Below the pieces are notes generated by a model. The model was not told where the DNA came from, did not search any database, and worked only from the letters and a program-made list of their open reading frames with translations. Both the position numbers and the translations under genes were made by a program. From the NCBI GenBank assembly GCA_021464415.1, contig CM038463.1, positions 114,854,790 through 114,918,789 on the forward strand: a DNA stretch of 64,000 nt, in the 5' to 3' direction. The DNA is from Lonicera japonica (Eukaryota; Streptophyta; Magnoliopsida; Dipsacales; Caprifoliaceae). Positions 12,401 through 22,000 of this stretch are shown here, one piece after another (the stretch's first letter is position 1; each line of letters opens with the position of its first letter).

Positions 12401-15400
12401 GGTACCACTCAAGTTAAAAGGAAAATTCTATCGTACCGCGGTTAGACCAGCAATGTTGTATGGGACTGAGTGTTGGGCGGTCAAAAGCCAACACGAGAAT
12501 AAACTAAGTGTAGCTGAGATGAGAATGTTGAGATGGATGAGTGGCAAGACTAGGAAAGATAAGATCAGGAATGTTACCATCAGAGAGGGAGTTGGGGTGG
12601 CACCTATTACAGAAAAGATGGTTGAATCTCGACTTAGATGGTTTGGGCATGTATGGAGGAGACCTGCAGATGCCATGGTTAGGAGAGTTGATCATATGGA
12701 GGGAAGCCTAGTTGTTAGAGGCAGAGGAAGACCTAGAAAAACTATAGGTGAAACTATTAAGAAGGATTTAGAGGCGAATGGTTTCACTAGAGATATGATT
12801 CACGACAGACCACTATGGCGTCGTTTGATCCATGTAGCCGACCCCACCTAGTGGGATAAAGGCTTGTTGTTGTTGTTGTTGTTGTTGTTGGGGTGGGGGG
12901 AAAGCAATATCCATTTGAAGTTGTAATGGAGGCGCATACCTAAGTACACTTGTAGCATAAGAAAGAATGGAATCCTGATAAAGTTTACCTGGCAGTAAAC
13001 AAGCAAGAAAACTACAATCATAATACTCTTCAGGATAGCCTCTGAAAATCTATGAAACAGATGCTTCAAAATGGTCGAAGCACTCAAATTGGATTCTGGT
13101 TCTCCCCCTTTTACATCCATGGCATACCCGTAATTTTAGATTAAATTCTTAAGGAATCCTAAAGTTTTTAGAAGTCATGGTAATTGTCGAACCAAAGTCC
13201 AATAAGAGGAGGCAAAGCTACAAATATAAATTTATGAATGGGTTTGAAAGTTGGGGAGAGAGAGAGTGTGTGCGCGCTAGTGTAGATGTGTTCACCAAAG
13301 AGAAAAGAGAGCTGGAATCAAGCGTCTGGATCTAACTATTTTGAAAATTATGGATGCAAGTTATTCTTCATTCTCTAGTACTTAATATATTGACAAAAAT
13401 ATTCCAGAATTCATTAAATTATAGAACAATTTAGTATATTTAAACCGGCACACCCATATCCTAACTCATTTAAAATTTTCCGAATCGTTTGTGGCGTGTC
13501 CCACCTGCTCCCTGTAAACAATCTTTGATTGCTTATGTTTGATGCACACCATAAGACGCATTAACGAGCTGCCTGCGCTTGCTCTATCTGCTACTGTTTC
13601 AAGAGCTTAACTGTTATACTACAGACCTTGGCATACCTGGCTTGCATAGACAAAACTAATTTTGATACTACATTGCAAGTGATGGCTTATTTTTTAATTA
13701 TTTAACCTGGTTGATAAATTGGTAGATCAAATAGGTATTGTTGGAGTTTGGTATATTGTATTGGCGCTTTGTCTGTGACTTGTTACTACTCATTAGTAAA
13801 GTTAATTGCTACACAATGCAGGCAGTTCGGAGGATGAAAAACTCTCCCTTGACTGCACTAGAGAAAGCACGTATTGAAGAGGTAACTTTGCTTTGGTATG
13901 AATAATGCTATACAAAGAAACGTCCTGCATAAACTAACGCAAAAAACTGATGCGGCGATAATTTGGTTGGTTATAAATAAATCCCACTTGTAAGTGGTGT
14001 TATTTATCTCATCTTGGACCAATCAATTACTAGCACGTTAGTTTGTGGAATAACTGATTTTGTGGATTCTTTGCATGTCCAGCATCAGTCTGGTATTCGT
14101 AGACCCCTTTTTTGTTAACAGATCTATTCTGCTAAGTGTAGTTATCATCTAATTCAATGATGACCTTGTTTATTTATTCAGGGGCTAAAGGTTTATAAAC
14201 TTGACTGGATGTCTGTATGGAGATTCATGGTCCCTCATAGAGATCCGTTCTTGCTGCCCCGGCAGTGGCGCATTGCTACTGGAACTCAAAAGTCATACAA
14301 AGCCGATGCAGATAAAAAGGAGAAGCGGCGGCTATATGAATTAAAAAGAAGGGAATGCAAACCTGTTGCGATGTCTAGATCTCAAGTTTCATCCGAAAAG
14401 GAGGTATACTTAAGAAACTACCTGTTGCTCTTCAGTCTTTATCTACTCATGCTACCCACATATGATCTAACACTGATAAATGACACAACCTTTTAAACCG
14501 TATGGAATGTGAAGTATTTGACAAGTGACTTTATTAGTCTCTTCAATTGTCTGATTAGAGTTTATATCTTATGAGTCTACCTTTTCTTATTGTTTGGTTT
14601 GAATTTTTGTGATTTCCAGGAATCATAAATTGGTAAATTCGCTTTATAATTCTCATTATTCATGTCCAAGAGTTTGAATAACAGAATGCCAATTCCTTTG
14701 CAAAAGTCAAACTTTGTATATTAAAACTTACCATTTTCTGCTTCCAAGAAGGCACAAAAATCCGAAACAAGGGAGTGCTTAGATTATAATGGACAGTAAT
14801 TTGCCTTATTACATATCTTTTCATATTATTGCAGGACTGTTGTACTGGTAACGCTGGTAGAGAAAATAACAGTGGAGATGATTGCGTAGAAAACGAAGAT
14901 GAAGCATATGTTCACGAGGCATTTTTGGCAGATTGGAGGCCAAGTACATCCAGTGTTGCTTTGGAACTTCCGCTCTCAAAATCTGGAGAAAAGGATGCAC
15001 CTTCTTACTTACTTCCCCAAGAAGGTTTTGGTGTCAGGGAACAAGCCGATACTAGGGGATCTGGAAACCCTCAAACCCTAATTGGTGATGATACACATAA
15101 TGCCTCTTCCATTTATCTGGACCACCCTGTATCTCATAATATGCCTTCAAGTTCCTTTAAATCGCAGTTTTGGCGACCATATCGATCTCGTAGATCTAAA
15201 AGTTCCCGCTTGGTGAAATTAGCTCCCGACTTGCCGCCGGTTAATCTTCCACCATCTGTCCGTGTAATGTCACAGTCAGCTTTCAAAAGCTATCAGGGCA
15301 GAGCATCTGGTAAGGTGTCTGGTGCTGATAATGGCCTCGCGGGTCCTGCAAATAAACATATAGTTCCAAAACTTCCATGTGTTGCAAGTTTGGTACCCAT

Positions 15401-17391
15401 TAAAGCTGGACAGGACAAGGCAGATCTTCAGATGCATCCTTTGTTGTTCCGGTCCCCTGAAGATGGACGTTTGCCTTATTACCCATTGAACTGCAGTACT
15501 ACTAGTGCTTCCTCAAGCTCTTTCAATTTCTTTTCAAGAAATCAGCCGCAACTGAATCTCAATCTCTTCCATAATAATCCTCAACAAGCAAACCACCTTC
15601 TCAATTTTCTCGATAAGTCATCTAAAGTAGGAAGCTCTTCATCATTTGATATTAACTTCCATCCGCTTCTGCAGAGAAACGATGATGTAAATACTGAGTT
15701 GGTAACCTCAGACTCTGCTTTAAGGTCTCATTGTGCTCAACCTCAGGTTCCAATTAATAACAGTTCAATAACTACCTCTGCTATACCCCCTAGCCCTAAT
15801 GCCAAGACTAATGAACTGGATTTGGAGATTCACTTGAGTTTTACATCCAGAAAAGGGGAAGCTGGTTTAGCCAGAGATGTTACTCAACACAACATTATGT
15901 ACTCGACAGTAAGTGGTCGGGATTCTGAGACCATTGAAACTGAAAATGCAACGAACTCACTGGTTACATCGAGCAATGATGTTAATAGAAATAGTGTCAA
16001 TGATATTGGGGACCAATCTCTTCCGGAAATTGTGATGGAACAGGAAGAATTAAGTGACTCAGAGGAAGAAATTGGAGAACGTGTGGAGTTTGAGTGCGAG
16101 GAGATGGCCGACTCTGATGGAGAGGAGGCATCTGACTCTGAACATTTTCGCAGCATACAAAATAAGGTGCCTTTAACTTAATATGTTTTAGCAATGCCAC
16201 ATCAAAAGAGATATATATGTTTCATATTTATATTTGTAGCTATTTGCTTATTATCAAAGGCCTTCAATAGGCCCCCTCCAACATTACATGGGATTCTAGG
16301 AATATTTTTGGTGGAATCATAAACTATGGACCCTCTAATATTTTTTCTGTTATATTTAAGTTCTTATTTATGTAGGTATTTGTTACCCATGTAATACTTT
16401 CTCCTTCCAAATTAAGAGCCCATGCTTGACTTTTGTACCTTTTATAAAATATACCAATCTCAGAATAATCAATGATTAAAAATAAGTTTTTTGTTTCTTA
16501 CCATGAGATCTGGAGTCATAATTTGAGACGTCCTAGAAAAGAGTAAAGAACTATTAATTTAAGAATTAAGAGTATATTTTTTTGCCATACTAGGTATAAT
16601 GTTGACTATATCGTACATCCTCGCAGTTAAACCTTTGTGGACAAAAATTAGACTGTTTTGACAATGATAATTAAAAAAAGAAACAAAAATTAACTACCGT
16701 CCAAAAATTTATGCTGCCGGTAAGATCTTTTTATAAAATTTTGGCCCCGTCAAGATAAATCCTGGTTTCGCCTATGCTTATGATCTTTTGTTTCGTTTAC
16801 TGTAATTAGGAGGTCCCACTTGTTGCAATGGAGAAACTTCAGGTAAATGCAGATTTTGATGGTCAAGATCAACAACGTGAACCAAAGGCCCACGGTAAGT
16901 CCAAAGGCAATGTAGGTGGTCTCTCAGAAGGCAGATCTGATGATGATCAACAATATGAACTAAGGGCTGATGGTAATTCCGAAGGCAATGCAGTTGGCCA
17001 CACCAAAGGTAGTTCATTAACAGACGAAGAGAAAGCCACCACGAGTAGTTCATTACGTTTGAGTCCAAATTCAAGCGCTCCCGGTTTACCGCTTATGAAG
17101 CCCAGACGTTCAATAAATGAAAATGAGAGAGGTTCTGGTACAAAAAAAGGGGGTGCTTCTCGTTCCAATAGGCCTCGCAAGAAGGATGCTGTGGACCTGC
17201 CACTTCAGCAGTCAAACTCGGATTGCGTTGCTATCACTCCTCCAAGGAAACCAAGGAAGCGTGTGCAAAAGACGGAGCGTAATTTATGGGAGGGTCGAGC
17301 CAGAAAAAGAGACCGTATGAGGTTAAGTACAGGTGGTATTTTAGAAACCACTGATCCTCCTACTGTTGTTAGTAACAAGGAGTTTGGTTAA
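46..17391 (+). CDS. DUO3: DUO POLLEN 3-like (GON4L-related) MYB/SANT nuclear regulator
   Basis: Eight exons: 46-1618, 1732-2095, 2351-2435, 9207-9263, 13822-13881, 14182-14403, 14835-16166, 16810-17391. All junctions are GT-AG and the joined frame is 1424 codons plus TAA. The start is uncertain: ATG at 46 or 55, and ttgttcaag before 55 could be a splice acceptor, so a 5' exon may lie outside the window. The order is: acidic N-terminus with a [14 protein letters not shown] block; a conserved mid-region ([18 protein letters not shown]); a first SANT/MYB-like repeat ([20 protein letters not shown], about aa 640-690); a second (about aa 695-760); [18 protein letters not shown]; and a basic tail ([13 protein letters not shown]) that could be a nuclear signal. 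In Arabidopsis DUO3 is needed for generative-cell division, sperm-cell gene expression and embryo growth; this role is inferred from family resemblance. An LNLNL stretch in exon 7 resembles an EAR repression motif. Introns 3 and 4 are enlarged by transposons, but splice sites and frame are intact. Confidence 0.9.
2532..2707 (+). repeat. 5' LTR of Copia element 1
   Basis: 176 bp, starting TATTGATAATTC and ending AATTATCA. It contains a TATATAAGG promoter-like box near 2640. It differs from the 3' LTR by A/G in the T-rich stretch near 2567 and by C/T in gggactCtagg. Preceded by GATTT, the left copy of the target duplication. Confidence 0.9.
2708..2719 (+). other. primer-binding site of Copia element 1
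   Basis: TGGTATCAGAGG directly follows the 5' LTR. It is complementary to the 3' end of plant initiator-methionine tRNA, the usual primer of plant Copia elements. Confidence 0.88.
3211..7721 (+). pseudogene. frameshifted Copia gag-pol (element 1)
   Basis: Three overlapping or adjacent frames make up one former gag-pol. 3211-3987 holds gag ([17 protein letters not shown], retrotran_gag type). 3947-5089 holds the zinc knuckle ([14 protein letters not shown]), the protease ([11 protein letters not shown]), the pre-integrase domain and the start of integrase (HSDVWGP). 5172-7721 holds the rest of integrase ([14 protein letters not shown]), reverse transcriptase ([18 protein letters not shown]) and RNase H ([30 protein letters not shown]). 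The frame breaks lie near 3940 (gag to knuckle) and between about 5087 and 5125, inside the integrase core, where a stop codon and a frameshift occur together. All catalytic motifs are otherwise recognisable. Translation from this copy would stop before reverse transcriptase. Confidence 0.88.
7729..7904 (+). repeat. 3' LTR of Copia element 1
   Basis: 176 bp, same ends as the 5' LTR, preceded by the polypurine tract agggggag at 7721-7728 and followed by the GATTT target duplication at 7905-7909. Confidence 0.9.
7905..9206 (+). other. remainder of DUO3 intron 3, with a weak LTR-like relic
   Basis: No coding sequence is visible. A CT-rich stretch with a C run lies at about 8240-8267. Between about 8560 and 8790 the text (a TATA-like stretch, then A-rich sequence with 'aatcctaatagaaaactaaatc') resembles the end of a decayed LTR read on the minus strand, but no partner LTR or target duplication was found. 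The intron ends with the acceptor ttacag before 9207. Confidence 0.35.
9437..9480 (+). repeat. compound (CT)n(CA)n microsatellite in DUO3 intron 4
   Basis: A run of CT units passes directly into CA units. Ordinary simple-sequence DNA within an intron. Confidence 0.85.
9759..12888 (+). mobile_element. full-length RTE-clade LINE in DUO3 intron 4
   Basis: A non-LTR retrotransposon in the sense orientation of DUO3. It has a short 5' leader (9759-9812), one long frame (9813-12851) and a (GTT)n tail directly after the stop, the typical 3' end of RTE elements, instead of poly(A). It is bounded by a perfect 13-bp target duplication TGGGGTGGGGGGA at 9746-9758 and 12889-12901. Frame integrity, a sharp 5' end and the perfect duplication point to a recent, full-length insertion. 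Confidence 0.92.
9813..12851 (+). CDS. RTE LINE protein: APE endonuclease plus reverse transcriptase
   Basis: 1012 aa, uninterrupted. The N-terminal AP-endonuclease domain (about aa 62-305) shows WN at 68-69, QETKW with Glu96, GDLNG with Asp202 and Asn204, SQID with Asp269, and His296 in a TTQH context. The reverse transcriptase (about aa 520-850) has [46 protein letters not shown], the turn [12 protein letters not shown], and FADD at about 756-759. The C-terminal region ends in the [10 protein letters not shown] and GRGRPRKT blocks common in plant RTE proteins. This enzyme nicks the target and copies its own RNA by target-primed reverse transcription. The intact catalytic residues make this copy potentially functional, though expression cannot be judged from sequence. 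Confidence 0.92.
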   Translation: MDKRYKSVNARSLPRSNALDRPSPVTNEQGPLHRRLGVVKNKQGFPHLCERVRVKKLVHDRRIRFGTWNIGTLTGKSMEIVDTMIRRRINFMCLQETKWVGAKAKELDTSGFKLWYTGKVKSRNGVGIIVDKWWKKDIVDVKRVGDRILALKFVVEQDTFNVISAYAPQVGCEEHLKIKFWEDLEGLIQDIPLREKIFLGGDLNGHVGSSSENYRGVHGGYGIGVVNTEGKSILDFSSAYDLMVANTCFKKREEHLITYKSGAACSQIDFFLFRKGDRKSCMDCKVIPGESLTTQHRVLVMDIRVKGKVKRRGQGKVSRIRWWHLKGEKQRIFQHKVLKGGFWEANGSANDMWDKAAEGIRKIAKETLGESRGCGPRDKESWWWDDSVQDKVKVKRKCFKAWSLCKNAENWESYKEAKKETKKAVSESRTKAFDGLYQSLGTKAGEKAIYRLAKGRERKTKDLDQVRCIKDEEGNVLVKEQDIQERWKNYFHKLFNEGYEILACGDELNMREDDQNFTFYRRIQEKEVKEALIRMDSGKAVGPDSIPIEVWKGLGDKGIGWLTRFFNKILRSKKMPEEWRRSTLIPIYKNKGDIQNCANYRGIKLMSHTMKLWERVIERRLRKETSILDNQFGFMPGRSTMEAIYLLRRLMEQYRRDQKDLHMVFIDLEKAYDRVPREILWKALEKKGVRIAYIRVIKDMYEGAMTSVRTHSGSTEDFPITIGLHQGSALSPYLFTLVLDVLTEHIQEPAPRCMLFADDIVLVGESREELNGKVETWRQNLEAHGFRLSRSKTEYMECKFNKRRSTTNLEVKVGDNVIPQVTRFKYLGSIIQEDGEIEGDVNHRIQAGWLKWRKASGVLCDKKVPLKLKGKFYRTAVRPAMLYGTECWAVKSQHENKLSVAEMRMLRWMSGKTRKDKIRNVTIREGVGVAPITEKMVESRLRWFGHVWRRPADAMVRRVDHMEGSLVVRGRGRPRKTIGETIKKDLEANGFTRDMIHDRPLWRRLIHVADPT
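12902..13821 (+). other. rest of DUO3 intron 4
   Basis: Non-coding intron sequence with a short GA run near 13255. No gene, RNA or complete transposon seen. It ends with acceptor cacaatgcag at 13812-13821. Confidence 0.6.
16167..16809 (+). other. DUO3 intron 7 with a possible decayed MITE
   Basis: From about 16393 the text reads like the common plant 'ctccttccaaattaagagcc' MITE terminus, and a matching 'aattaagagta' occurs near 16562. The ends are too worn to assign a target duplication. Nothing else supported. Confidence 0.3.
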
Positions 17392-18770
17392 TTTATAGCT
17401 CCAGTGGCGCATGCTAGGTTTAGTTGTTTAGTGTAGAATGTAGACTTTCTTGCAAGACTGAGCACAGCTAGCTGAGAAAATATGGATATGAAATTTTAGG
17501 TATCCAAGGAGGGTGTGGATAAGTTCCTCTCCGTGATATTTTGTTGTGATTATGATTTTGAGGAAATAGGAAGAGTAAATATAATATTATACCTTCCTGA
17601 GTATTTTTGGTTGAGTGAGGTGAAAGGATATTTGAACACATCTTGCTTGCTTTTTTTTTTTAACAGCGGTTTATACAGAAGGTGATAAATTCTGCAAATG
17701 GAATCTGAATTACAGTAGACTACACAAATTGTATATATTCTGGCTTTGTAGTTCGTGTTTGCACATAATTGCCAAGGATTGTGGACATTTTCATTCACCA
17801 GGGTCAATGAATATCTTATGTAAAAAGATTAGCCCATAGCTTTACAGTACAGTGGTTCGTGCTTCTATTCTCATTATTGTAGTGATGAAAAGAAAAAAAA
17901 AAAACCTATCTAAATTACTTTGTTTCATACTTTTTATAAACTAATTATTATTAGCGCGATATTGTTTACCAATGACGTATTTGATCTAGAAATTAAACAA
18001 TGAGATGTAATAAGGAAAGATTGTAACAAGAACGATTTCGGTTTGCAAATGTTACCGTATGTAAATTTGATACAATTGTTTTTCAGCCATTTTATTTCAC
18101 TTTAGAGATTCATTTAATTTTTTTAGCTATTTGGTTTCCTAACGTTTTAAGAAATAAATAATCAATATGTCCGCTTTAAAGAAAGCAACTATGTCGCAAA
18201 TCAATTATTGCTTCAAAAAATAATAATTTTAGCATACACAAGCTTGGCTCTTTATTACTTTGATCTTTTAAAGACTTAAATAAATTAAATTTTTGACTTG
18301 TAGTTTATGAGATTGTTTATAAATAAAATAGAAACTTGGAAAGGGTTAAAGTTAGGAGATAATTAATTAAATAACGAAATTAGAGGGCCAACGAGCCAAC
18401 GAGCCAACGAACCAACCAAATCGTGCAAGTGTAAAGGCTTCCCCACTTGGGTCCAATCCAAGTGGGATTGGGCCCACAGAGTACGTTGGAAACGTGGCAT
18501 GCCCCTATTTGCAGTGGCAATTCTTTTCTTCGACCGTGCCAGATCATAACCCCCTCGAAAACAATGATGATGGCATCTTTCCACTGTTGGTTGGAGATAG
18601 ATCAAAACATGTGGACCCACCACCCTACAGAGAGAGAGAATGCGAGGGGTTCAACTCCAAACTCAATTGATACGTTTAATCTAGTACATTTAAATAAAAA
18701 AAAACAAAGACTTTTATGGCTCAGGCTTTATTTATTTATTTATTTATTTACGGTGGTGGAGTCTCTCTGA
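17392..18770 (+). other. DUO3 3' flank and SS3 upstream region
   Basis: No convincing open frame. After the DUO3 stop come about 400 bases of likely 3' UTR, then AT-rich spacer. Nearer SS3, 18380-18420 has short GAGCCAAC/GAACCAAC repeats, and 18470-18505 holds GGCCCAC and AACGTGGC, which match site II and ACGT-core (ABRE-like) promoter motifs. A (TTTA)n run lies at about 18727-18750. Confidence 0.4.
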
Positions 18771-19014
18771 ATGTTTCATCAGCAGCAGCAACAGAAGAAG
18801 AAGAATATACACTCTACTCGTATTCGTATCTTCTTCTTCTTCTTCTTCTGATATATATTTTGAATATAATAGAATTGGATCCTACATATATTATAGATAT
18901 ATACGTGAGTGTGCGCACAGATTACAGAGAGAGAGAGAGAGAGGGGGGGGGATCTCGAGGGTTTGAGCAGGTCATTCTGTGGTGGTGAAAAAACAATTTA
19001 TTTTTGAGAAAGAT
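18771..19014 (+). promoter_or_regulatory. probable promoter end and 5' leader of starch synthase III
   Basis: The stretch holds a (TTC)n run near 18830-18849, AT-rich TATA-like text near 18850-18903, and a GA microsatellite ending in a G run near 18925-18951. A pyrimidine- and GA-rich leader directly before the ATG is common in plant plastid-protein genes. The transcription start itself is not evident. Confidence 0.4.
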
Positions 19015-22000
19015 ATGATGGACGTTTCATTGCAATTACGAACTGTCTTCACTGATAAAAGATCCCATTTCAATTTCAAACCTTTTCTTGCAACAAGCTT
19101 CTTCCCTATTCGAACAACAACAACTACTCAATCCTCACATGTAAGCTTTCTGTTGTTGAATTATAGGTACTTTTCTATTATATATATATATATATATGCT
19201 CCATTATCTAATTTTCAATGGTAGGTTTATGGTCCGTTTCCTTTTTAACCTTAGAAACATTGAATTCTAAATGCTTAACGCTTTTGAATGCCGAATATAT
19301 GTCATGATACCGGATTTCAATCCAATTCAGCATTAAGAGTTAGAGAAAACAAACACTTTTCTATTCTAATAGACTTCCATTCACCGGTAACAAGTAAAAA
19401 CAAATACCGCCTTGGGGGCTTAATTCTCTAGCAAAACAATATCATTAGGATATACATACATGTATGTGTGCTTTGCTGATTAATTAATTGTTCACTAGTT
19501 ACTTTTCTACTCTGGGTCTCACAGTTGGGTTGCTGCCTGAATATATGCGTCCATTTATGTACCATATAGACCTACACGAATGTGCTTTGTTCATCAAGGC
19601 CATATTGTTTCCTTTTGGACCGCCTCTGTGACTGTTCACTTCTCCACTTCTCTACTTTGATTACTAATTTTATTAATCATTTGAACAAAATTAACTGTTT
19701 TTATGTATTGGGTACAGGCTTCTCCATGGGATAAACATTATCCGGTAGCTGGGGTTTCGTACAGAATAACTGCAAGTGCAGGTTACTTTTTTTAATCGAT
19801 TGGTGTGGTTAAAAAGTTCTAATGTTATTTTAGGCCCAGTCTCGCAAAGTAATGGAATATTTTCATTTTATACTATGTAGATTTTTCAAGAAAAAGAGAA
19901 AGGAAAATTTATACTGCAAGGCCAAAAGGTTCTGCACCAAAGGGATTTATGCCTAGAACACAGGTAAGATCTAGCAGCCAGAGGAGGGATCATAAGAATA
20001 ATGGAGAGAAAGAAGGTTCAAATACTACTACATCCAAACAGTACATAGGGACCAAGAAAAAAACAGTTGAAATGAAAGTTGATACTGATGAAGAACAAAC
20101 TGCTCAAGTTCCTCAAGGACAGAAAGAAAGTGGAAATGATATTGATGCTATTTTTGAGAAAGAATCATCCTCAAGGAAACCATTGTCTATAGTTAAAGTA
20201 ACTCAATTCACGGAAAATGGTAGAATTGGCTTAGCTGGCGAGAACATGGGAAAAAAACCAACAGTAAAGAATGATCTTAAAGATAGAGCGACAATGGCAA
20301 AGAGCGATGAGAAAGGTTTAGAACAAAAACAACGGGATATCACCATGAAAGGTGATGCCCAACAAAATGAAATTGTTGAGCTTGCTGGGAATAAAACCAA
20401 AAACCAATTTGTGAAGCAAAAGTCAGCTAAGGAGGACGAAATGTTAGTCACCAATAAAAAAGATGAGGATGATTCTGCTCTAAAGTTCAAGCTGGAGATG
20501 GAAGCAAAATTACGTAAACAGGCACTTGAGAGGCTTGCAGAGGAGAACTTTTCGAAAGGGAATAAAATGTTTTATTATCCTGAGGTGGCAACACCTGGTC
20601 AAGATATAAAAGTGTTCCTTAATAAGAGCCTTTCTGCTTTGAAGAACGAACCCAATGTCATGATCATGGGTGCCTTTAATGACTGGCGGTGGAAATCTTT
20701 TAGCATGGAGTTGAGTAAGACTGATCTCAATGGAGATTGGTGGTCTTGCCAGGTTCATGTTCCTAAGGAAGCGTACAAGGCTGATTTTGTTTTCTTTTAT
20801 GGGAAGGCTGTCTATGAAAATAACGATACAAAAGATTTCTGCATACCTGTTGAAGGTGGAATTAGCGTATTTGAATTTGAAGATTTCTTGCTTGAGGAGA
20901 AACGTAGGGAACTTGAGAAACTTGCCAAGGAACAAGCTGAAAGGGAAAGACTAGCAGAGGCACAAAGGAGAATAGAAGCAGAGAAGGCAGCTAGAGAAGT
21001 TGATAGAGCACAGGCGAAAGGGGAAGCTGAAAGGAGAAGGGGAATGTTGCAAGAACTGATGAAAAAGGCCATGAAATCTGTTGATAATGTATGGTATATA
21101 GAGCCTAGTCTGTTCAAAGGCAAGGACAAGGTCAAGTTATATTATAACAAGAGTTCAGGTCCACTTGCTAAAGCGAAGGATATATGGATACATGGAGGAT
21201 ATAATAATTGGAAGGATGGTTTGTCCATTGTTTTGATGCTTGTCAGATCTGAGAAAAAGGAAGGCGACTGGTGGTATGCTGATGGTAGGCATGAACATGA
21301 TCTTTAATTTGCTATATACGATTTTTTAATCACATTTGATTAAATATTAAATCCAAATTAGGGCATACAATTTAACAATATTCAGCAGATGGTCTATTCA
21401 CAAAGGGAACTTGTTTGGGCCGCTGATAGGCAATTATATTTACTTTTTGGGGGTTCAATTTTACTACGCCAAAGTTGTCAATTAACCCACTACTTGTTTT
21501 CTTTCCTCCAGGTGTTGAACTCTCTAGTTGTTTATGTCACTACTAAAAAAGCTTGCAACATTCTTTCCCCTCCAAACTGTATTGGTCATGAAATCCCCCC
21601 TTTCATAAAAATTCCTCCAGTCTTTTTTCTTTTAAATAAATTTGAATATGGATGCAGCTTATGCAAAATGTTGATAGGCATATTCAAGTTTGGTATTCCT
21701 TTATTGATAAATTGAAGTTTGAATGGATCCCTATTATCCAAAAAATAAAATAGAAGTTTGAATTGATCCCTAGAAAAAATCTTATTGACGAATGCAAATT
21801 TTTTGAGTTTTATTTTTATTTGTGAACATGTGTTTATATACATATATTTAGTCAACATTTGTCTATATATTCAAATTAGATGGAGATGTCATGGTCTGAT
21901 GATTTGTACAAAATGTGCAGTAAATCTCCATGCTTAAATCAATTTTATTATGTCCTCTTTTTCCTCTTCATACCTGGTTCATGTTATGCGAGGGCATCTA

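Noticed and set aside
18716..18988. Open frame with YSYLLLLLLLIYILNIIE upstream of SS3
   Set aside because: It is the translation of TTC/TA simple repeats in the SS3 leader, not a membrane protein.
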